DNA of 64,000 bases from contig JAHDVF020000732.1 in assembly GCA_022606425.2 (NCBI GenBank), positions 744,001 through 808,000 on the forward strand, read 5' to 3'. This stretch comes from Lepidostoma basale. Its lineage: Eukaryota; Arthropoda; Insecta; Trichoptera; Lepidostomatidae. Shown here piece after piece: positions 13,101-25,100 of this stretch. The notes below the pieces were generated by a model. It was not told the DNA's origin, did not search any database, and was given only the letters and a program-made list of their open reading frames with translations. Numbering within the stretch: position 1 is the first letter of the stretch; each line of letters starts with the position of its first letter. Both the position numbers and the translations under genes were made by a program.

Positions 13101-16100
13101 CGAGCACATACGAGTTTAATACATGAGCTGTAAAAAGAAAACATTCCCCCGGGGGCGCGAAGACGGGGTGACGAGCGACCGGAAATTCCTCGACGGTTAT
13201 TTGTTCCGAAGTAAATCCGAGCCTGGAACTTTGATAGTATTTATCGCAATAAACTCACATTTTAGTATTCGCAAGCAAATTCAATTGAAGTTTCTCGTCG
13301 ATAAATTATACATCTACTGCTCTCCTTTACAACCGCTTAGTAAGGAGTTTCCACCGGAGCGGGGAGGGGCGGGGGGCCTTTTATTACATGTATTGATTCA
13401 CCCACATTACTCGGGGCCGGCCAATAGACGGACTGCCGTGCCATTGCCAATACCAACCAGACTGGGATTCCCACCTGAATAAGGTCTAATATCCTTTGAT
13501 TGCAATTAAGGTTCTCGTGGGCAAATACAATAATGCAATATAGTCATAAACTAGTACATACTACGAGTATGTTTGTGATTAATTGAGGATTGCATATACT
13601 TTTTTCACCGTGACTAAAATAAAAATGTAATAGACGGCGTGGGATCGGCAGAAAACGAACGCCGTAGCTCCAAACATTAGGAGTGGACTAGTATTTGAAT
13701 CGAGGAGAAGCTGTCTTACACAACTAAGGATTGAAGTGCTTCCTGCATAGTTGAGTGAAACACTTACTCCCGTAATAGAGAAAGTGAATGAGTGAGAGGA
13801 AACTACCAAAGGACTTGATAAAACACATATACAATATAGAATTTAAAAGAACAAGCAACCATTAATTGAGATTATTATTATTCTAATAATAAAAGAAAAC
13901 TAATAACAACAATGAAAGTTTATTTTTTATATTATAGGTACGCTATCATCTCATCAAACATGTTCGCAGTGTCCACATCCTTTCAGATATATATTAAAAG
14001 CGAGAGACGCGTTTTTGTAAGATAATGAAAATACTGGGTAAAAGAAACACAAAGCAGCCCTAAACAAAGAGATAATCATCTGAACGACAGTAAACCGTGA
14101 GAACCATATACGCCGCTTCTCGGTGCTCATAATCATATTTCCCGATACTGTCATAAACCTCAATTTCTTTAATGTTAGCAAATTTATAGACTTAATAAAC
14201 CCGGGACATAATAAGAGGCGCGTTATGAAAACCCCGCATGCTACATGTTACCAAGGGTTATTATTAGAATTGGGTGAACGCTCCACCCTTATCCCGTCGC
14301 AAAGTAAGCGGATATCTAACCAAAGTGTGGCGCGGTGGGTCCAAGTTACGCTGAACTCAAATATTGTTTCAGAAGTTGAAAATAAAATAAAATGGACTTC
14401 ACAATACAGTACTTCTGCACGAGTCTTTACATTTTAAAAGCCTCCACCAAAAAGGATTAAATTCCACATTATCTGGTATCAAATGTTACGTTGGCGTTGC
14501 GCAGAAATAAGTTATGAAAACCGTTAACATCGATATCAAAACACATTGCTGAACATTTCGCATCCGCCTCTGAAATACTACACTTTGTCAATACCCCTCA
14601 TATTTGAAATGTTGACAAGCAAAGCGTTTTCTCTACCTCCGACTAACGTTCCGTGTGTACTATCTATTTGTCTCGTCATATCAAATTTAATACGCTTGTT
14701 TCAGACGTCGTTAATGCTTTAACGATGTTTGAAAAAAATTCTCCTTTACTTTGTTTAAAAATATATTCTGAACCAATGGAGCCTTATGTACGTTTTTAAG
14801 AAGTTTTACGAATCCTATCAATGTACCTTCCGTTAGATTATTTTTTAACTAGAAAAGCTGCCTGAATGGCTTATATCGAGTGCTTATCACGTGTAACGCT
14901 TAGCTTAGCGGTTTTACCGAAATCGACGTTTTATTAGGGAGAAATATTCACATACGCGTAGGTACTAGTACCATACATATACTTTTGAGGACGCCTCTGC
15001 TTATACGAGTACAATATAATAAGAAAACGATCCTACTCCCCTGATATTAAAATTCTACACGCATTAGACCATGTACTCGCAGGGACGTTTCTACACGCCC
15101 ACATAAACTTGAAAGTGTTTATGATTGAATATTTTATTTGATAAGCAGTATAACTTTTATGTCTTTAAGTATAAGGTGAAAATCGTTTAAAGGCAATTAT
15201 TAAATGTAAAAATATTTCATAGTCTAAGCCTCGGCTCGTTTAGTTGCTATACTCGTAGGTCGTGTTAAGTAATCCGGACATTTAGTCCAGTATTTCGTGT
15301 TCCTAGACCACTACCTTCCTAGCGGAGCGGTAAAAACTATGACTGTAACACCGAAGATCCCGAGTTCGATTCCCGGCGAGGACAGTGTGATTCTCACACA
15401 GTCTGGTGAATTCAGGTGACAATAAAAATGGCGATAAATTAGCTGTATCACATGTCATGAGAATCAATACACAAACACAAAAAAAACTGTTGCACACAAA
15501 AAAAACTTAAGTTAGGACATAAAATACCGAAAAAACTTTAGTCGATCTGTAATTCAGATATCACACGCCAAGATATAGAGCTTAATCTGATTCTTATTGA
15601 AAAAATGAAGAATAGCCTCCCTTTCTCCAGATGCGAGGTTCCTATACTAGGCAAGCAGTCGTATATTACAATGGTGAGCGGGAATCCGTAAAGCATTTCA
15701 AACTGGAATAGAAATATATTACCCGGTTGCGAATAATCAGTTGTAATGGAGTCTGTATGTAAATTTAAGGCAGATTTTCAATTTTCCACCTCCTGCATAT
15801 TTTAGGGAAGACAGAAAAGAAAAACAAATATCAAACATCTTCGTTTCATTTAAGATTGCCTGTTTTAAAAATCAATAGATAAAAACTTAATTGTTTATTT
15901 AGATATTTTATGTATCATTTTATTTTATCATTTGTACATACAAATAATCCAAAATGCTTGGATTGTTCATTTACGCAAACATTGTTGGGAAGAATTTATC
16001 AGTAAGAAACCTTAATAAATTACCAATTTTTTTTCTTGTATACAACAACAGGTCGTTTGAACCCAATTACTGTATACAATTTATTTTAGCTATTATATTG

Positions 16101-19100
16101 ATTTTTATGATTTGTGATAGGTAGCCAATCTATCGCCATTTTATTGTCACGAGAATTCTACACCAGACCAAAGACAGTGTGACAATCACACTGCCATCGC
16201 CGGGAATCGAACCCGGGACCTTCGGTATGCAAGTCAGAGCTCTTACCACTCTGCCACGAAGGTCGATAACATCGACAACAAATTATCACGTGTTTCCACG
16301 GAAAGGTACGCAAAGTGAATGGACCGACACACTATTCTATGACACACCTTTTTTAGTTTCCTCCGCGTTTATACAGCGAATCACACACACACGTTGATTA
16401 TTCCGGCTAAAACATAACCGACCTTTAAAATTTAATTCTGTAAGGCATTTAAATCGCTAACGTAAAGTTTTTTTAACCATTCTTTCTTCATCTATGAGTT
16501 CCATATGTCCAAACCAGTGATATTTTGATAAATTTGTTCGTAATATTTTCTTCCGCTCAAAATTGTTTTCCTGATAACAACATTTTAAATTCTATCATAC
16601 ATCGTTCTACCACACATACGTCTGAAGGGATAAAATCTGTACCTTATTTATTCTGCTCTTATATTTTTATGTCAATTCCATGCTTCACTCCCATATCTAA
16701 AGGGTGGAATCAAAACTCCATTGTAAATGGCTATGTTCACCTTCATTGGTAAATTCTGTTTACAATTAATTGCTTTTATCAGGATACGAGTGTAATAATA
16801 AAATAATTATAGTAATTATGAATGATGGGGTTTAGTTTAGTTCGTATTGAATGAAGTTGAATATGAGATGGAGTATGACTCACCAGCAAGGTGATGTCCG
16901 AGTGGAGGGGCCCCCTCGCCCGCAGCGTGAGGCTCCCGGGCGGGCGGCCCGCCCTCAGGGACGTCCCCCCCAGCACGGCCGCCGGGGCGTCATAGCTGTC
17001 CTCCCAGATGGGACTGAAAATTTCATTTCTCTCCAGTTTCAAATAATGAAATAGCTCTTCTTCTTCTTAATGTAGGCTTTGTGGCCTGTTTCTTAAAAGG
17101 TCGCTTCAGATCCATAATGAAATAGTAATAAACAAAAAAAAACAATTATATTGTTTTACCATGATTTAATAATAATAGTCCCCTCCTCAAGTGTTTTTTT
17201 TATTATTATTATTTTCTTTCTGATCGCAAAGATATGTAGATGCAGCGTTCATATTTAAATATTTAGATATAAAACACTTCGTAATCAACAACCCACCAAA
17301 TCGCCTTCCAACAATGTTCCCATCAGACGTAAGAGGAATAGCCACATGAGCTGAACCTCTGTAAGCCAGAAGATCCAAGTCCAAGCGTCCTTGAAGTGAT
17401 TACATCATTAAAACGGCGCTTTAAAAGTTTGCATATTATTACTTTTATTATAAACAATTAACCCAATCCTTAGACTAAATCCCCCAACCCCGACGAATTT
17501 TTTTCATTTTGCTTGTAGTATATAAAAAACGTTTTTTTCTCATTTTTTTGTTAAAAAAAATTTGCACTAAAGACGGTTGTCTGTGGCTCAAAACATGTTC
17601 AAATAGGGTTCTGAAAATACAGTATTTTCAAAAAGTTATTCAAATGTGAATGAATATACAGTGGAACCTCTCATAACGAGAATAATTCGTGCCATAATCT
17701 TACTCGTTATGTGAAACACTCATTAAGCGAAACAAATATACGTGGAATATAAATTAAATAAACACAAATGTCCGGATCGTCCAGCTGACGACAAGTGCAC
17801 CATCTAAAATAACATTATGTGTTGAATAATATTTTTTTTTTATTTTTTTTTTGTATCATTTTATTTTATATTATTTGTATTAGATTATTTTGTGGACGTT
17901 GAACGATCGAAGTGTGCGCGGGAGATGCCTATTGGTGGCGATGAGGTTCGCAACGCATCACACCGCGTCTCTCGCGGGGGCGAAAAGAGAAAGATGGAGT
18001 GCCGCATCGGTTAAAATGTGGCAGTTCATTCTTTCTGCCTACCCTTTCGGGGAGACGGAGTAATAGTTAGTTAGTTAATTTTCCTATATGAATCAATTTA
18101 AAATACGGTAATGCGCTCCATGTAGAAAAATATAATCATGTTCATTAATTTTAACGTTTATTCAAATAAAATTACATACTTTAAATTGTAAAGGAGCGTA
18201 ATCACTTGAAATGCGATTTAAATTTGCAAAAAAACAATTTACAAAAACCCAATTACTAGTTTATTATTTATGAATTTATGAGTGAAGTGTGTTTTAGTTT
18301 AGAGTTTCTAAAAGTTAGAAATAACCTGCTGGTTCATAGGCTGGAGTGACGGAGTAATGTTGGGAGGCAGATACTGGATTTTGATAAAATTATTTTTAAA
18401 TAATATCATCTTGTAGGCCTAGAGGATGGGCGGGTGCGTTATCCACAACGAGCAAGATATGAAGTGGCAGATTCATCTCAAGTAAATATTTTTTCACAGA
18501 AGGACTCCTATCAGTGAAAATGGCACGTGTCACCCAAACCTTCTTGTTGGAACTCCACGTAACATTTAGTCTTCTCTTCTGGACGTTTTCCGAAATGTCG
18601 CTCGTTAAGAGAGCTTTTTTTCACAATCTGCTTGTTATGCGATTGTGAAAATAATAACGCTGGAGGATTGATCTGATCCCAAGTACCTATCCACACCTCC
18701 TCGACTTTGTTCTCCCCTGGAAACTATGCTAAATGTGCGAGATCGAGTAATTAACCTCAGTGGATAATATTGTGGAAGGACACCTCGCCAACCCTTCTGG
18801 CAAGCGTGGCATTGTAATGCCAACCACCCCCTGTATGACATGTCATACATGGAGAAGTATGGGGGAGGCCTATGTCCAGCAGTGGACGACAACGGCTTTT
18901 AAAGAAGAAGAAGATGAGAGGTTCGACTGTATTACAGTTAGCTCGGAATATATGTTACCTGTGCTCTGCCGCCTGCATGTCGTTCTGGTCCCTAAGGAGC
19001 ATGCGGTAGAGCTTTTTGCTGCGGTCCTTGAGCGCGAGGTGGAACAGGGTGTAGGCCACGATGTCGTTGGAGTCGGCGGAGGAGTGCAGCCGCACCCGCA

Positions 19101-22100
19101 CGCTCAGGTGGCGCGCGTGCCGGGGGATCACCAGCAGCCTCATCAGCTCTGCAACCGGTCACAGGGATCACATTCTTTTAAAGACTTACTATACAGGTAT
19201 AACTATTATAACTACTTAAGATTTGTAGCAAGAAATGTCATTACTTGAAAAATTATATAAAATCCCATATTAAATAATTAATACTAATGAAAACATATGT
19301 TTTAGAGAATGGGAATAATATGTTTCGCCTGTCAGCCTTAGATAGGCAAAACATGTCATTCCCATAAATGATAGTAAATCTTCTAGAAAACAGACGTTTT
19401 CAGTATTATTACTCAAGTAAAGAATGTCGTTATCATTATTTAAACTTGAACAAAAAAAATATGTCGTTAAAACCCTTTTCTTAGATTTTACACCACTTGG
19501 TTTCAGAATCGATTGGTTTTAACAAAAATAACGTGGTGTAAAAACTAGTAAAAGTGTTTAAATTTTATTTTTAATAATGCCACACACAAGGAGAGTAAGG
19601 GGGTCCTATTGACTCTTCGAGCGGTGCATGGCCATCACCGTAGTACCTATCCAAGTACCTATCCACACCTCCTCGACTTTGGTCTCCCCTGAAAACTATG
19701 CGAAATGTTAGAGATCGAGTGTGAATAACCTCGGTGGATAATATTGATGAATTGGCTAACGTGGAAGGACACCTCGCCAACCCGTCTGGGGAGCATGGCG
19801 TTGTAATGCCAACTACCCCCTGTATGACATGTCATACATGGAGAAGTATGGGGGAGGCCTATGTCCAGCAGTGGACGGCAACGGTTGTTAAAGAAGAAGA
19901 AAGAAGAATGCCACACCACAAATTAAGTTCTTCATTCTAGTATAAAATGATTTTATTAAAAACACTGCCTTATGAGAAAATACTGAGGCTAACGACATAT
20001 ACGAATGTCTAAATATTAAATAAAATTGATATCAAACCTTTTTTTACCGTCTTGTTGAATGTGAGATGATTATCGAAGCACGAACCTCCGTTGCCGTTGC
20101 AAACTCCGCAACGATCTTCCTTTTCTGTGGAATTTTCTAGTCCATTGCATCCAAATGTATGACATTTCCCCTAAAACACATGTAAATGAATTGTTGTGCC
20201 AGTATATTTACGTTAACAGCCTGGGCAGCCTGCCTATCGATCAAATCGATAACACATTTGTCATTAAAATGTTATCCAAGAACAAAGATCATCAAATATG
20301 GGAGAAAACGATTTCGTGTTTTCTTTCAAAGTAATGTATATTTGAAAGTAATAAAAACTTGAAACTAAATACGCTAATTGTATGTATAATAACTTCAATT
20401 ATTCTAATTGCATAGATTGTCACTGTTTGTAGCAACAAGTTTTGTGAGATCTTGGTTACAACCGTGTAATTTGTCTTCCTCGGACGATGTTTCGGAGATC
20501 GTTGAAGTCTCCATCTTCAAGGTATATATGACTAGAGCTACCCTGAAGATGGAACTTGCAAAACATCGATCGAGGAAGAAAAGTTGCGCAGTCCGCCCAG
20601 CGCCCAAAATCTCTAATATCTCCAATTATTATATTTGAAGAACTATAATAATTAAACTCTATTCTGAAATACCTCTCTTATTTCTGCTGTATTCATATAT
20701 CGTAAAATGCACGATCGTCGATTTTCAGACATCGAATGTGGTCTCATTTTAGCATTTTATTAATTTGGCAATACCATGCCTTCCTTGGTCTTCCGCAGCT
20801 TGGCTTCCCTTTCATTCACACTGCTTGTATACAACATTTTAACCATTCTACTCTCGTCCATTCGTTCCATATATTGAAACAATCTCAGAGTTTTTTCTTA
20901 ATTTTACTTCTCATGTCTATAGTATTTTCATAAAACTGTATTTTTTTATTGTTTCTTGAACACTAATGTAAAACTTCATTATAAATATCGAATACAAATG
21001 AAAATATCAGTTTTCTAGAATTTTTATTATATTTTGTGAGAATGGCATGTTTTGCCTTTCTAAGGCATTATCAAATGTCATTTGAGAATGACTTAGAAAA
21101 GCGAAACATGGAATTTCCATAAAATATAATAAAAATCTGAAAACTAATGTTTTCATTTGTATTAATTATAAAACTGTATATAATTTTACACTATTTTCAG
21201 GGCTTATAATACTAACAAAATTAGAAAATAGTGTAGCCTGGTAAACCAGAAATATAAAACAGATTTCGTTATCTATATAATAAAACTAAAAAAAATGCCC
21301 ACAAAGCGCGAAGCGCTCGCCAAAATAGACATTTGAGGTCCCGGTCTGTACTCCCCAAACTCCGCAAACTGCTCCCGAAAAATTGAACAACGGGGAACAA
21401 AATTGAAAAGATAATACGAAAAATTTCCCCGCGGGCACACGTGTCTACATTGTTATAAGGGAAGGTGTATTCGTCATTCTGTATTTGCATTTCTTTACTA
21501 ATGTACACAGAAAGTCACGAAAGGCTCCCGTATAGAGTTTCCCAATAAGTGTCCAATAATAAAAGCGCGCAAAACAATAAAAGGACAATTCTCGCGCTCT
21601 CGAGGGGGGATTTAATAACACAAAGGAGACGATTGGAGGTTCCAAGGAACTTTTTCAATTTTTCAATTAACCGCAAAATAAAGATAAACAAATTTTTCTT
21701 TTGATTGTACTAATGGAATAGCGGCGACTGGATATTCAAAGTGACTTAATGAAGATTCTTTATTGATACAAATCTGTATTTTAAATTCTATGAAAAAAGA
21801 TGTACATTGAAAAAATATGTATTTTCTTTGTTTTATGAGAGAAAATTTTACATATGTACAATATATTGTAATTATTATGTATAATACTTACACCTCAATA
21901 GATAAATTAATAAAATTGTTTCTTATCAAATAAAAAGTATTAAATGCTGACATTTTTAAACACTGTTATTACAAGTATCACATATTATTAATTAATTGTT
22001 ATGAGCTATTTCAGCAATCTTTGTTGGCATGATCAGATGAAAAGAAGTTATTTGTTACAAACAAAAGAGGACAAAATGCTATGTATTCATTATCTACAAC

Positions 22101-25100
22101 ATTCATCATACCTCAATACAGAAATGATGTTCGTTGTCATAGGAACATGGAGTGCCATCTGGGAGGTACTCTCCGCTCCTCACCACCTCCCCAGACTCCC
22201 ACAGCACGCAGCTCACCCGGCATATCATGTCATCTGCAACATTAAAGTTATTAACTCTTTAATTAAGGCACTGTCACAATTGATTTCATTTCTACTGATT
22301 GTCGCGACAGCTGTTTCGCTAACCAATGTTAACATCATCAGGTGTTACAATCAATAATGAAATCACAACAACAGCTGTCGCGACAATTAAATAGAAATTA
22401 AATCAATTGTGATAATATTTAACAGTGTTTTAATTAAACAGTTTATAATGTTGAAATATCAAAGTGTTTCCGCCAAAACAACGGATTATGAAAGTTATTT
22501 ACACATCACCATCCAGGTATAGCCTAGAACAGTAGTAAACTAGTGACTAGAACCTTGGGTTTTGTATGATTATCAATTAAAACACAACTTTTACAAACAT
22601 ACTTTTCTCGATTTAATGTAAACAAATTTAGAAATAATACTAATTAATAATATTTCTGCTAACATATGTGGCTAATCCGGCATTGCCTCAATACATTATT
22701 ATTAGTTCACGGTGTGACGTCAGCTAATTTGAATCGGAGATATGTTCATTTACTTCAAATTTTGGTGTTTTTATCCCACTACTATAAAATGGCTCCAATA
22801 CATCTAGCTGTCCTTTATTTTCCTTCTATGTAATGGTATTGTTGAGTTGAACAGGCTTTACTTATTACGAACGAGCGTGCACCAGATTCACATTTCTCAT
22901 CCGAGCGCTGTCCCTCGCAGCGTTCGCTATTCTAATATTTCTTTTGAAAACCGTCATCCGTCATTTGCAAACTAATGATTGATGTCCGTAATTTATCATT
23001 CGATTACCGATACGCCTCGATTGTACCATTTAAATGTGAATATTTTTATTACGGGGACCAGTGTTACTATTATTTTTATAAAAATATTCATATTTCTTTT
23101 ATAAAATTAACTATTTAAACAATGTGTAGTTTGACAAGGCAAAATAAGTCTTATAGAAAAATAAATATAAGGTTTATTATAAGGAATTGTTTTATCTCAA
23201 GTTTTTTCCCTGCATAATAAGAACACAGTCCTCCTCCTCCCCAATAAACTACCACGTACTTCGCATGATGCTATCTCCTACGACAACTCCATCCAGGCAC
23301 TGCTCCTCTTCTCTTCGCCTCGGAAACAGTTTTTTAAATAAGACTGATCCCATTATACTCTACAATGCCAACCTTAACTGATCTTTCATTCTCTGGCCGA
23401 GAATAATGTAGGGCTTCAGTAGTAGGGCGAGAATATTGTATCTAAATCATCCTTCGTCACCACTTCGGGCAACACATTTTGCCCCCGTATTAAAAAACGA
23501 CTAAAGCACATTTCCAACAACGTTTCCCACAGACATAAGAGGAATAGTCATTAGAAAATAAAGAGAATACCGTTCTGTATTTTGCTATCAATTTAACTGA
23601 TAATTAGTAACTAACTAACTAACTTACCATCACGCCGTCTCCCCGGAGGGGTAGGCAGAAAGAATGGAACGCCACACTGTTCTGTCCTGACATACGTCTC
23701 TCGCTTCCTCTACATTCATACATCTTGTCATGCACGCACGTCGATTTTTCCGACTCCTCACGTGACCGACATTCAATATTTGATTGATTTGATCGTGCCA
23801 CGTTTTTCTCGGCCTTCCTCTATTCCTAGCTCCGTTCACGCCGTTTACATATACCTTATTTACCATTCTGTCTTCACTCATTCTTTCCATGTGTCCAAAC
23901 CATCTTAATGTATATTTAATGATAATTAGTATATTTAATTAAGTCCGACGACGAAGTATCGAAGACACGATTATAAGGAGTCGATAGTTCCATTTAATGA
24001 ATAATTCAACTCTTTCTCCTTCAAACCGTTGGATAGAAATTCAACGGTTTATTTTTCTCGTGAAAAACTTATAATCAAAAATGTCAAATAACCGTGAAAA
24101 TTTAGATTCGTTAATATTGAAGTTCGGCAAATTTATTGACTCCAGCTTAAGCTAAGTGGAGATGAAAGAAAATTTTATTCCGTCTTTATTTCCATACGCA
24201 AACTGTCATCCCTCTCCCCATACACCCTACCTCATCCTACCCAGCTCAGCACTTACGTAACTCAAAGTTTAAATTGTCTAAAAGTAATTTAATTGAAATG
24301 AATATTATTTACTCTGTATACTTGGCGAACACTTGTAATAAATGTGATTCGTTATGGAAGTATAAATGTTAACCAATTACCCCCCGCGAATCATTATATT
24401 CCTGAACGAGCTAAAGATTTGGTTACGCGAAGTCGCAATAATGCAACATGGACGTAATTAAAGGGAAACTGAATGGCATTTAACAAGTCGCTGTGAAAAT
24501 TGTTTAATTTATATTTCAATTTCAATAATTTTACTTGCATAACACAACTACTGTTTATACCATTTTAATATGTACACAAACTGCCTACACATTAATATGA
24601 GACAGGTCATACCAGGGACACCGAGGGAGTGGTCCGTCATTGAGATAAAAGTGGAATAAATGGTTTAAAGCCTATGAAATGTGTTTTATTGGGTAAAAAA
24701 TGAGGACACACAGATAAACGCATAAATTGTTTCACTGACGTCACCAGGAGCAAGATTAGTTTGCAACTCGGGATATAATATAATATACTTGTGTGATACA
24801 GATACGTGTATTTTGGAAATAACCCATTTGGGTGTGAATCACAACGGAAAGTGTTGACATCTCGTATCTTCGTACTAGCAACAAATCATAAAGCCATTTC
24901 TCCGGAACGGTAGACTGAGAGAATGGACCGCTACTATACTCATTCTGACACCTCTCTGGTTTCCTCCACATTCATACAGCAAGTCATACACGCACGTCGA
25001 TTCTTCCGACTTCTAACATAGCCAACCCTTCAAATTGTATTAATGTGGTCATGTCTTGTTTTCCTCGGTCTTCTCTTACCCGCCTCGTTCACCCTATCCC

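Larger units (their letters stand above)
2454..16883 (-). other. ADAMTS intron 13 (14.4 kb)
   Basis: The largest intron, made mostly of retroelement remains. Stretches with nothing recognised are 3300-3970, 5540-6280, 6550-7080, 10690-11380, 13830-15290 and 15510-16090. Confidence 0.75.

Noticed and set aside
16185..16265. Possible functional tRNA gene on minus
   Set aside because: The A- and B-box regions look tRNA-like, but the same head is fused to a shared SINE body at 15296 and 47115, and no full cloverleaf with an acceptor stem could be drawn.
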